In this document: piece after piece, positions 23,662 to 32,351 of the stretch
Layout: each line of letters starts with the position of its first letter
Position numbering within the stretch: position 1 is the first letter of the stretch
Source of the DNA: JBQTKD01 sp052386455
GTDB lineage: Bacteria; Actinomycetota; Actinomycetes; Sporichthyales; Sporichthyaceae
Direction: 5' to 3'
Assembly: GCA_052386455.1 (NCBI GenBank)
Contig: JBQTKD010000058.1
Coordinates: 55,056-119,055, forward strand
DNA length: 64,000 nt
Program-made: the position numbers and the translations under genes
Notes under the pieces: generated by a model
The model's input: the letters and a program-made list of their open reading frames with translations, nothing else
What the model was told of the DNA's origin: nothing
Database searches by the model: none

Positions 23662-25068
23662 GTGCGCCGGGCCCTGGCCGCGCTTCTCCTGCTCGCGGCG
23701 GTGCTGCTCGGCGTGGGCACCGCTCCTTCGGCTGCGGCGCACGCCGAACTGGTCTCCTCCAGCCCGGCGAACGGCGCCGAACTGAAGCGCGCCCCCACGG
23801 AGGTCCGGCTCGTCTTCTCCGAGCCGGTCCGCCCAGTTCGCAAGACCTTCGTTCTCACCGACGACGCGGGCGACGCTCTCTCGATCGTCGAGCCGACGGG
23901 CACGTCGAAGACCCAGGTGACCAAGCTGCCGCCGAAGCTAGGGCCGGGCTTCTACCTGCTGAGCTTCCGCGTGATCTCGGTGGACAACCACCCGATCAAG
24001 GCGTCGATCGCGTTCAACGTCGCCGCCCCGGCGAAGGCGGCGGCCACCGACCACGCCACGCATGCCGCGGTGGTCCCGCCGGCGCCGCCGGCCGACGACT
24101 CGCACGCCCTCGTGACCGGCCTGGCCGGCGCGAACCGGTGGCTGTCCTACCTCGGCGCGATCGGGCTCCTCGGGGTGGCCGCGTTCGCGGCGCTGTGCTG
24201 GCCCGGCGGGGCAACGGACCGACGTACTCGGCGTCTCGTGATCGGCGGCGCCCTGCTGGTTCCCCTCGCGGCGCTCGTGGCGCTGCCGCTGCAGTCCGCG
24301 CTGGTGGCGGGCACCGGACTCGGCGGCGCCTTCTCCGATGGGCAACTCGGCGACGTCGTCGACGCACGCTACGGCGAGACCATGCTGCTGCGGGTCGCAC
24401 TGGCGCTCGCCCTGTTCGCCTGCCTGGTCCTCGCCGCGCGTCGACCCAGCCGGTGGGCGCTCGGCCTCGCCGCCGCGAGCGGTGTCGGGGTGCTGGTCAC
24501 CTACGCGCGCGCCGGCCACCCGGCCGCAGGCGACTACCCCTGGCTCACCGTCGCCCTCGACGCCGTCCACCTCGGTGCCGTCGCGGTCTGGCTCGGCGGG
24601 TTGCTGGTACTCGCCGTCCGGCTGCTGCCGGCGCCGACCGACGACTGCCCGGAGGTGCTGCGGCGCTGGTCCACCGTCGCGACCGGCGCGGTCGCCGTAC
24701 TGGTCGTGACCGGCTCGATCCAGGCCGCGGTCAAGCTGCGGTCCTTCTCCGCACTCGTCGACACCGACTACGGGCGGTGGATCGTCGCGAAGTCGATCCT
24801 GCTCGGCGGCATGCTCGTGCTCGCCAACCTGGGCCGGGCGCGCGTGCGCAGCTACGCCACGGCGCGGCCCCGGCTCGCGGCGGGCGCTTCGCTCGGCGCG
24901 AAGTTGGCCGATCCGGCCCCGGCGCCTCAGGTGCGTGCGCTGCGTCGTTCGGTGGCCGCGGAGCTGGCGCTCGCCGCGGCGGTGCTCGCCGCGACCGCCG
25001 TTCTCACCGCCACCTCGCCCCCGCACGACGGGCATCCCGGCCACAGCGCGGCCGCCACCGCGAACTGA
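23662..25068 (+). CDS. CopC-CopD fusion, copper import/tolerance membrane protein
   Basis: The 468-residue protein starts at GTG 23662 with a signal peptide. A second CopC domain begins at HAELVSSSPANG and includes the SVDNHPIKAS motif near its end. A linker with several His follows (about 125-145), then a CopD membrane domain of about eight segments (about 150-450). The tail HDGHPGHS is His-rich and may bind metal. CopD family proteins move copper across the cytoplasmic membrane, for example for oxidase assembly; the cytochrome oxidase genes lie elsewhere in this window. It is translated just after the separate CopC, so the operon carries two CopC domains. Confidence 0.88.
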   Translation: MRRALAALLLLAAVLLGVGTAPSAAAHAELVSSSPANGAELKRAPTEVRLVFSEPVRPVRKTFVLTDDAGDALSIVEPTGTSKTQVTKLPPKLGPGFYLLSFRVISVDNHPIKASIAFNVAAPAKAAATDHATHAAVVPPAPPADDSHALVTGLAGANRWLSYLGAIGLLGVAAFAALCWPGGATDRRTRRLVIGGALLVPLAALVALPLQSALVAGTGLGGAFSDGQLGDVVDARYGETMLLRVALALALFACLVLAARRPSRWALGLAAASGVGVLVTYARAGHPAAGDYPWLTVALDAVHLGAVAVWLGGLLVLAVRLLPAPTDDCPEVLRRWSTVATGAVAVLVVTGSIQAAVKLRSFSALVDTDYGRWIVAKSILLGGMLVLANLGRARVRSYATARPRLAAGASLGAKLADPAPAPQVRALRRSVAAELALAAAVLAATAVLTATSPPHDGHPGHSAAATAN

Positions 25069-25104
25069 CTCGTCGTGGGCGCTCTGCCCGTCGGCCGGCA
25101 CGGA

Positions 25105-25110
25105 TACGCT
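25105..25110 (+). promoter_or_regulatory. -10 box of an apparently leaderless transcript (DUF433 gene)
   Basis: TACGCT is followed by exactly seven bases and then the ATG at 25118. No Shine-Dalgarno sequence is present. The same TANNNT-N7-start spacing recurs at several genes here. Confidence 0.5.
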
Positions 25111-25117
25111 GGCAACC

Positions 25118-25339
25118 ATGGATCTGGCAGCGCTCATCGAGGTGCGGGCGGGCGTGCGCAGCGGAAAGCCGTGTTTCCTCGGCACGCGCATCGCCGTCTA
25201 CGACGTACTCGAATACCTGGCGGCCGGCATGACCTCAGCAGAGATCGTCGACGACTTCCCGGAACTGACCGAAGCCCACGTTAGGGCAGCGCTCCAGTTC
25301 GCAGCCGCGCGCGAGCGCCGGCTGGCAACCTCGGCGTGA
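25118..25339 (+). CDS. DUF433 antitoxin-like protein
   Basis: The 73-residue product contains the DUF433 core: SGKPCFLGTRIAVYDVLEYL, then AAGMTSAEIVDDFPELTEAHVRAAL. This is the winged-helix-like module common in VapB-type antitoxins. Family members are usually encoded just before a DUF5615 PIN-like protein, as here, with a GTGA overlap. It probably binds and neutralises the partner and represses the operon. The start ATG is the first codon after a likely leaderless promoter. Confidence 0.88.
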   Translation: MDLAALIEVRAGVRSGKPCFLGTRIAVYDVLEYLAAGMTSAEIVDDFPELTEAHVRAALQFAAARERRLATSA

Positions 25340-25680
25340 GGCTGCTGTTCGACCAGAACCTGTCGCGTCGACTCGTGCCCATGCTGGAGACCGAGTTTCC
25401 GGGAAGCGCGCACGTTGGCTCCTTGACGCTCGATGCTGCCACCGACCGGGAGATCTGGGACTACGCGGGCAAGCACAGCTTCATCGTGGTCTCGAAGGAC
25501 TCCGATTTTCGCCAGCTCGCGTTTCTGCTCGGGCCACCTCCCAAGGCCGTCTGGCTGCGACTCGGGAACTGCACCACCGCGACGATTGCCGGGACCCTCC
25601 AGGCCCACGTCTCGACGATCACTCGGTTCGCGTCGTCGCCGGAAGAAGCACTTCTTGTTCTGCCCGACCTGAACACGTGA
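25336..25680 (+). CDS. DUF5615 PIN-like toxin
   Basis: The 114-residue product starts at GTG 25336, overlapping the antitoxin stop. It has the DUF5615 layout: MRLLFDQNLSRRLV with the first acidic residue, ATDREIWDYAGKHSFIVVSKDSDF with the Asp pair, and LGPPPKAVWLRLGNCTT. Members are PIN-like nucleases paired with DUF433 proteins. No target can be read from the sequence. This is the last gene of the block that separates ftsI from murE. Confidence 0.88.
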   Translation: MRLLFDQNLSRRLVPMLETEFPGSAHVGSLTLDAATDREIWDYAGKHSFIVVSKDSDFRQLAFLLGPPPKAVWLRLGNCTTATIAGTLQAHVSTITRFASSPEEALLVLPDLNT

Positions 25681-25682
25681 GG

Positions 25683-25707
25683 CCGGTTCCGGCGAGGGCG
25701 GAACCGG
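25683..25707. terminator. hairpin between the convergent toxin gene and ftsI
   Basis: CCGGTTCCG (25683-25691) pairs with CGGAACCGG (25699-25707) around a seven-base loop. It lies 2 bases after the toxin stop codon and 12 bases beyond the ftsI stop, so it can serve both strands. Confidence 0.6.
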
Positions 25708-25719
25708 AGCACGTTCGTT

Positions 25720-27552
25720 CTACTTCCAGGTGAGCGGCAGGCGCGCCGGCTTGGTGCCGGAGGGCCGCACGCCCAGGGCCTGCAGCGAGAAGTTCATCGT
25801 CTTCACGAACACCGGACCGGCCAGCACGCCACCGCTGTAGCCCTTGCGCGGCAACTGCAGGGTGACCGAGATGGCCAGGCGTGGGTTGTCCGCGGGCGCG
25901 AACCCGGCGAAGGACGCGGTGTAGCCCTTGTAGCAGCCGCACTTCGAGTTCGCGAACTGCGCGGTGCCGGTCTTGCCGGCCATCCGGTAGCCGGGCAGCT
26001 TCAACTGCTCCGCGGCACCGCCGCGGGCGACGACCTGCTCGAGCATGTCGGTCAGCGTCTTGGCGGTCTCGGGCGCAACGACCCGGCGCGTCTCCGCCGG
26101 TGTCGGCATGTGCAGCCGGCCCGTGCCGTCGGTCCAGGACTTGATCAGCCGCGGCGCGATCCGCACGCCCCCATTGCCGACGGTCTGGTAGATGCTCGCC
26201 GCCTGCACGGTGTTGACGGCGAAGCCCTGGCCGAACGTGACCGTGTACTTCTGGCTGGCGTTCCAGTCCTCGACCTCGGGCAGGATGCCGCGGCTCTCGC
26301 CGGGGAATCCGAGGCCGCTCGGCTCGCCGAGGCCGAAGGCCTTCATGTAGGAGTACAGCGAGGTCAGCGAGATCTTGTCGACGGCCTGGACGGTGCCGAT
26401 GTTGCTCGACTTCGCCAGCGCCCCGGTCAGCGTGAGCTTGATCGTGCCGTGGTCCCAGTGGTCCTTCAGTTCGCGGTCGGCACGCTTCAGGATGCCCGGC
26501 ACGGTCAGGTGCAGATCCGGGGTCGCGGCCTGCTGATCGAGGACCGCCGCCAGGGACACGGTCTTGGCGATCGAGCCCGGCTCGTACACCTCCGACAGCG
26601 CTCGGTTGCCGCGATTCGCGTCGAGCCCGCGGCCCGGGTGGTTGGGGTTGAAGGTCGGGGCGGTGGCCATGGCGAGGATCTCGCCGGTGGCCACGTCCTG
26701 GATGACGACGGTGCCACTGGCCGCCTTGGTCTTGCGGACCTGCGCCGCGATCGCCTGCTGCGCGTACCACTGGATCTCGCGGTCGATCGTCAGCTGCAGA
26801 TCCTGGCCGGGCACGGGCTCGGTGGTCCGCGCGCCCGCGGTCGCGATGCGCCCGCCACTGCGGGACCGCTCGTAGGTCTGCTTGCCCGGGATGCCGGCGA
26901 GCAGCTGGTCGAACGCGCGCTCCACGCCGCCCATGCCGACGCCGGCCGCGTTGACGAAGCCGAGCACGTTCGCGGCAACCGCGTCCGCGGGATAGATGCG
27001 CTTGCTGGTGTTCTCGCTGAAGACGCCCTTGATCTTCTTGCCGGTCCGCAGGTCGATCGTCTCGGAGATCCGCCGCCAGGTCTCCGGGTCGATGTCGCGG
27101 GCCAGCACGACGTACCGACGCTTCTGGTCCGAGAGCTTCCGAGCGAGGGTGTCGGCCGGCACGCCAAGCTGCGGCGAGAGCAGGTTCGCGTAGCCGACCG
27201 GGTCGGCGATCAGCGTGGGATCCGCCGTGACTCGACGTGCAGGCACGCTGCGGGCCAGCACCTCCCCGTCCCGGTCGTAGATGACCCCGCGGATGGCGGG
27301 CACGTCCACGGTCCGCAGCCGCTCGCTCTGCGCCACGGCCGCGTAGCTGCGCGCCTGCACGCCCTGGACCTGAACGAGCCGGCCGACGAGCAGCGCGACC
27401 ACGAGGCCGAGCAGCAGCGACGCGACGCCGAGGCGCCGCGCGGGGTTGCCCAGACCCACGCCCCGCGACTGCGGGCGCTTCTGCACCGGACGCGCCTGCG
27501 CCTTCGGACGCTGCGGGACCGACCAGTCCCCTCCAGTGCGCCGGTCGGTCAT
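25720..27552 (-). CDS. ftsI: septal transpeptidase FtsI (class B PBP3)
   Basis: FtsI cross-links septal peptidoglycan with FtsW. The 610-residue product has a basic tail, a membrane anchor (about 42-62), the PBP dimer domain (from about 83, with VPAIRGVIYDRDG), and the transpeptidase domain. The active-site motifs are SIAK (327-330, catalytic Ser327), SSN (382-384) and KTGT (527-530). A Cys pair in NSKCGCYKGY near 538-540 sits just after KTGT and is unusual enough to note. ATG at 27552 follows ftsL by 34 bases. Downstream the usual neighbour murE is displaced by the 5.5-kb insertion, with a hairpin at the junction. Confidence 0.96.
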   Translation of the reverse strand: MTDRRTGGDWSVPQRPKAQARPVQKRPQSRGVGLGNPARRLGVASLLLGLVVALLVGRLVQVQGVQARSYAAVAQSERLRTVDVPAIRGVIYDRDGEVLARSVPARRVTADPTLIADPVGYANLLSPQLGVPADTLARKLSDQKRRYVVLARDIDPETWRRISETIDLRTGKKIKGVFSENTSKRIYPADAVAANVLGFVNAAGVGMGGVERAFDQLLAGIPGKQTYERSRSGGRIATAGARTTEPVPGQDLQLTIDREIQWYAQQAIAAQVRKTKAASGTVVIQDVATGEILAMATAPTFNPNHPGRGLDANRGNRALSEVYEPGSIAKTVSLAAVLDQQAATPDLHLTVPGILKRADRELKDHWDHGTIKLTLTGALAKSSNIGTVQAVDKISLTSLYSYMKAFGLGEPSGLGFPGESRGILPEVEDWNASQKYTVTFGQGFAVNTVQAASIYQTVGNGGVRIAPRLIKSWTDGTGRLHMPTPAETRRVVAPETAKTLTDMLEQVVARGGAAEQLKLPGYRMAGKTGTAQFANSKCGCYKGYTASFAGFAPADNPRLAISVTLQLPRKGYSGGVLAGPVFVKTMNFSLQALGVRPSGTKPARLPLTWK

Positions 27553-27586
27553 CGCGTGTCCCTTCCCAGGCTTTCGTTGCGGCTTT

Positions 27587-28249
27587 TCATCGCGTCGGCG
27601 GAGCGAGCACAGTCTCGCCGCGGCCCGCGGCTGCGTCCTTGTTCTGCTTGGCGATCCGCTCCCGCAGCGCCTTCGCCTTCGCCTCGGCCTTCTGCCGGGC
27701 GAGTTCTTCGGCGAGCGCCTTGGCCTCGGCCGCGCGGCGCTCGGCCTCGGCCTTCGCCTGTGCCTTCGCCTTCGCCTTCTTCTCCGCCTTGGCCTTTGCC
27801 GCTGCGATGCGGGCCTCCGCGGCCTGCTCCGGAGTCAGCGGCGCGGGGCGGCCGGCGGCGGTGCTGGCCCGGCCGGCGATCGTGCCGTCGGCCAGTCGCA
27901 GGTACGCGACGCTGCGCGCGGGCACCATGCCGAGGTCGCGGGCCGAGTTGGCCAGCGCGGCCGGCGACGCCGCCCGGGCGAGGTCCTCCTGCAGCGCCAG
28001 GCTGCGCTCGGCGAGATCGACGTTCGTGCGCTGCAGCTCGGCGACGGCGAACCCGTTGCGCGCCAGCGCGGTGTTGACCACCAGCAGCCCGACCAGGCCC
28101 ACGCTCAGGACGACCAGGACCAGCGCGACGAACGAGGCTCGGCCGGCACGCTCGGCGAGGTCCATCGGTTCCTGCGGCGCGCTCGGCTGGCGTGGGATGC
28201 CGCCGCGGCGGACCTCGCGATCGGGTAGCGGCAGTGGACGTGCACCCAT
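27587..28249 (-). CDS. ftsL: cell division protein FtsL-like with long Ala/Lys coiled tail
   Basis: Position between rsmH and ftsI and topology identify it: a short cytoplasmic part, one membrane segment (about 40-60, FVALVLVVLSVGLVGLLV), and then a leucine-zipper-like helix (AELQRTNVDLAERSLALQEDL, about 69-90). The following domain contains LGMVPARSVAYLRLADGTI. Unusually, residues about 137-205 form an Ala/Lys/Glu-rich helix made of AKAKAEKKAKA-type repeats, making the protein 220 residues long against roughly 110-180 in relatives. FtsL with FtsB and FtsQ activates FtsWI. ATG 28249 shares one base with the rsmH stop (TAATG). Confidence 0.85.
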   Translation of the reverse strand: MGARPLPLPDREVRRGGIPRQPSAPQEPMDLAERAGRASFVALVLVVLSVGLVGLLVVNTALARNGFAVAELQRTNVDLAERSLALQEDLARAASPAALANSARDLGMVPARSVAYLRLADGTIAGRASTAAGRPAPLTPEQAAEARIAAAKAKAEKKAKAKAQAKAEAERRAAEAKALAEELARQKAEAKAKALRERIAKQNKDAAAGRGETVLAPPTR

Positions 28250-29193
28250 TAGGCGACCCGACCTTCCCGGAGCTTCTCCACCGCGCGCAGGCGAGCCGAG
28301 GCTGCCCGCGGGTTCGCGGCGACTTCTTCCTCGCTCGCGGTTTCGCCGCGGGCGAGCAGTTTGAGGATCGGGGCGTACTCGGGCAGCTCGACGGGCAGTC
28401 CGACGGGCGCGGTCGACGCCGCGGCCGCGGCGAAGGCACGTTTCACCGGCCGGTCCTCCAGGGAGTGGTAGGTCAGCACCGCGATCCGTCCGGACACCGC
28501 GGCGTGTTCGATCGCGGCGGGCAGCACGGCCTCGAGCCCGGCGAGCTCGCCGTTCACCTCGATGCGCAGCGCCTGGAAGGTGCGCTTGGCCGGGTTGCCC
28601 CCGGTGCGTCGGGCGGGCGCGGGAATGGCGTCGCGGATGAGCTCGACCAGGCGGTTGGAGGTCGTGAAGGGCTCCTTCGCGCGGGCCGCGACGACGGCGT
28701 GCGCGATCCGCTTGGCGAACTTCTCCTCGCCGTAGCGCTCGACGATGCGGGTCAGCTCGCCCACGGAGTAGGTGTTGAGGACCTCGGCCGCGGTGATCCC
28801 GCGGGTCTGATCCATCCGCATGTCCAGCACGGTGTCGCGGGAGTAGGCGAATCCGCGGTCGTCGGAGTCGAGCTGCATGGAGGAGACGCCGAGGTCGAAC
28901 AGCATCCCCTGCACGCGGCGGTGCCCCAACCCGGCGAGCACCTCGGGCAGTTCGTCGTAGCGGGCGTGCACCAGTCGAACGCGGTCGCCGAAGCGCGCCA
29001 GGCGTTCGCCCGACGTGGCCAACGCCGAGGTGTCGCGGTCCAGGCCGATGAGCCGGAGGCCGTCGAAGGCTTCGAGCATCGCCTCGCTGTGCCCGCCGAG
29101 GCCGAGAGTCGCGTCGACCACGATCGCGTCGGGTTGGGTCAGCGCGGGAGAGAGGACGGCCAGGATGCGTTCGACGAGCACCGGGACGTGCAC
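28249..29193 (-). CDS. rsmH: 16S rRNA m4C1402 methyltransferase
   Basis: RsmH (MraW) N4-methylates C1402 of 16S rRNA with S-adenosylmethionine. The 314-residue protein starts MHVPVLVERIL (GTG 29193). It has the SAM-binding motif DATLGLGGHS (27-36), FDLGVSSMQLD, the insertion domain with NPAKRTFQALRIEVNGEL, and the C-terminal motif LTYHSLEDRPVKRAF. It is the second gene of the dcw cluster; its stop codon overlaps the ftsL start. Confidence 0.96.
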   Translation of the reverse strand: MHVPVLVERILAVLSPALTQPDAIVVDATLGLGGHSEAMLEAFDGLRLIGLDRDTSALATSGERLARFGDRVRLVHARYDELPEVLAGLGHRRVQGMLFDLGVSSMQLDSDDRGFAYSRDTVLDMRMDQTRGITAAEVLNTYSVGELTRIVERYGEEKFAKRIAHAVVAARAKEPFTTSNRLVELIRDAIPAPARRTGGNPAKRTFQALRIEVNGELAGLEAVLPAAIEHAAVSGRIAVLTYHSLEDRPVKRAFAAAAASTAPVGLPVELPEYAPILKLLARGETASEEEVAANPRAASARLRAVEKLREGRVA

Positions 29194-29341
29194 CCTGATC
29201 GCCTTCCTGGTGGAGATCTGAACTGGTGGGTCCTCGTGCGCTCGGGTCCCCGCCCGCTCGTCGCGCCGGCTCTGGGGAAGTGAGTCGGCGCCAAGAGCGG
29301 GAGGAGGCCTAACCGCACGGCGGTTTGCTACTGAGGGTGCG

Positions 29342-29773
29342 TCACGTCAACCCGGGAAGCACCTCCCCCGAGAGGTTCGCGAAGGCGGACTCCGCCTCGG
29401 TCAGGTACGCGTCCCAGGCCTCGGGGGCCCAGACCTCGACGCGGTCGTTCATGCCGTTCACGACGCACTCCCGCTCGATCCCCGCGTACTCGCGCAACTG
29501 CTGCGGCAGGGAGACGCGGCCCTGTGCGTCGGGCAGCTGGTCGGACGCGCCGGCGTACAGCACGCGCAGGTAGTCCCGAACCGCCTTCTGCGTGACGGAG
29601 GCGGAGCGCAGGGCCTCGGCCTTGGCGGCGAACTCCGCCGCCGGCCAGATCTCGAGGCAACGCTCCTGCGCCTTCACGATCACGATTCCGTTCTTCAGAT
29701 CCTCGCGGAACTTCGCGGGGAGGATCAGCCGGCCCTTGTCGTCGAGCCGCGGGGTGTGGGTACCGAGGAACAC
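29342..29773 (-). CDS. mraZ: transcriptional regulator MraZ
   Basis: MraZ is the first gene of the cluster and a DNA-binding repressor or modulator of its own promoter. The 143-residue protein has two SpoVT/AbrB-like motifs, LDDKGRLILP near residues 10-19 and PDAQGRVSLP near 82-91. The start is GTG 29773 (MFLGTHTPRLD) with GAGGAGGG close upstream. Its promoter carries four tandem decamers ending in the MraZ-type GTGG(A/G)G sequence, so autoregulation is likely. A 148-base gap separates it from rsmH. Confidence 0.95.
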   Translation of the reverse strand: MFLGTHTPRLDDKGRLILPAKFREDLKNGIVIVKAQERCLEIWPAAEFAAKAEALRSASVTQKAVRDYLRVLYAGASDQLPDAQGRVSLPQQLREYAGIERECVVNGMNDRVEVWAPEAWDAYLTEAESAFANLSGEVLPGLT

Positions 29774-29800
29774 GGTCCCTCCTCACCCCTGGAAGCCCCA

Positions 29801-29846
29801 TCTGCTCCACTGTGCCCCACCGTACTCCACTTTGCTCCACCGTCAA
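29801..29846 (-). promoter_or_regulatory. mraZ promoter with four tandem MraZ boxes
   Basis: On the minus strand GTGGAGCAAA, GTGGAGTACG, GTGGGGCACA and GTGGAGCAGA follow each other with an exact 10-base period (29840-29801); a fifth, weaker TGGGG follows. TTGACG (29846-29841) is a -35 box, and 16 bases on, TACGGT (29824-29819) is a -10 box. The boxes therefore cover the spacer and the -10 element. MraZ is known to bind such direct GTGG-type repeats. Confidence 0.8.
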
Positions 29847-29981
29847 TGCGACGCGCTCCCCCACGTCGCTCCACCGAAGGGCTGGAAGTGGCCACCCGAA
29901 AGGACCTCCACAGGTGAACCGACCTGCCGGGGGTGATCAACGGTGGAGAATGGGGGCACTTAACGATCTGTGGAGGACCCG

Positions 29982-31022
<1,041 letters not shown>

Positions 31023-31025
31023 CTC

Positions 31026-32351
31026 GTGAAGCTCGTTCGCGGACTCACCGTCCGCGGCCGCTCGTTCGCCTTCGGCGGCATCGCGGCCGCCGTGTGCTCG
31101 TTCTGGCTCGGTCAGCCGGACCTGCTCCGCGTGGCGGTCCTGCTGATCGTGCTGCCCATCGGGTGCGCGATCGCCGTGCTGCGCACCCAGCACTCCATCG
31201 TGTGCACCCGCCTCATCGACCCGGGCCGCGTCCCGGCCGGCGACGAGGCGAAGGTGACCCTGCGGCTGGAGAACACCTCGCTGGTACCCAGCGGCCTCCT
31301 GCTCGCCGAGGACACCCTGCCGCGCGGCATGAGCGCCCGGCCGCGGTTCGTCGTCGACCGGCTCGATCCCCGCGGCCAGCGCGACGTGTTCTACCGCGTC
31401 CGCAGCGAGGTCCGGGGCCGGTACCGGATCGGCCCGCTCACCATGCGCGTCGCGGACCCGTTCGGCATGTGCGAGATCCCCCGCGCGTTCCCCGGCACCG
31501 ACGACCTGATCGTCATCCCGGTCGTGGAGAACCTGCCGGTGGTCCAACTCGGCGGCGAGTGGACCGGCAGCAACGACACCCAGCCCAGCTCCATCCCGGC
31601 CGCGGGCGAGGACGACGTCGCCGTCCGCGAGTACCGGTACGGGGACTCGCTGCACCGCGTGCACTGGAAGGCCACGGCGCGCAAGGGCGAGCTCATGGTC
31701 CGCCGCGAGGAACAGCACCGGCAGAGCCGGGCGACGATCCTGCTCGACGTGCGCGCCGGCGCGCACCACGGCGAGGGGCTGCGTTCCTCGCTGGAGTGGT
31801 GCGTCTCGGCGGCCGCGAGCCTGGCGATCCACCTGAACCGCCGCGAGTACACGCTGCGGGTCATCACCGAGACCGGTACCGGACTGGCCGGCATGGGCAC
31901 CGAGATCAGCGCGCCGCTGCCCGACGTCGAGGGGCTGCTGCTCGACGCGCTCGCAGTCCTGACCCCGTCGAAGATTCCGACCCTGCGCGACGCGAGCCTG
32001 GCGCTGGGCCGCTCCGGCTCGGACAGTCTGCTGATCGCGATCCTCGGTCAGCTCACCGAGCAGGACGCCGCCGATCTCGCCCGTCGCCGCGGTGGAACCA
32101 CGACCGCGATCGCCCTGCTGCTGCGCACCCCGACCTGGCGCGAAGGGCAGCCCGCCGGCGCCCCGGACCCGGACTTCGACCGCAACGTCGCGCTGCTGCG
32201 CAACGGCGGATGGCGGGTGCTGCCCGTGGTCTCCGGCGACACGCTCGCTGCGGTGTGGCCCAACGCCGGCAGGGCGGGCGTCTCGGCCCCCGGCCGCGAC
32301 CAAGGTTCTCCGGCTACCGTCGTCGGCCAGGCGCAGGGGGGTGGATCGTGA
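31026..32351 (+). CDS. DUF58 membrane protein
   Basis: The 441-residue product has two membrane segments (about residues 14-52), then a beta-rich region. The DUF58 signature REYRYGDSLHRVHWKATAR follows (about 206-224), then a von Willebrand A-like fold (ATILLDVRAGAHHGEGL) without a clear metal site. DUF58 proteins are partners of MoxR ATPases. GTG 31026 begins 3 bases after the moxR stop, and the end overlaps the next gene as GTGA. The C-terminal 20 residues are Gly/Gln-rich and probably disordered. Confidence 0.9.
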   Translation: MKLVRGLTVRGRSFAFGGIAAAVCSFWLGQPDLLRVAVLLIVLPIGCAIAVLRTQHSIVCTRLIDPGRVPAGDEAKVTLRLENTSLVPSGLLLAEDTLPRGMSARPRFVVDRLDPRGQRDVFYRVRSEVRGRYRIGPLTMRVADPFGMCEIPRAFPGTDDLIVIPVVENLPVVQLGGEWTGSNDTQPSSIPAAGEDDVAVREYRYGDSLHRVHWKATARKGELMVRREEQHRQSRATILLDVRAGAHHGEGLRSSLEWCVSAAASLAIHLNRREYTLRVITETGTGLAGMGTEISAPLPDVEGLLLDALAVLTPSKIPTLRDASLALGRSGSDSLLIAILGQLTEQDAADLARRRGGTTTAIALLLRTPTWREGQPAGAPDPDFDRNVALLRNGGWRVLPVVSGDTLAAVWPNAGRAGVSAPGRDQGSPATVVGQAQGGGS

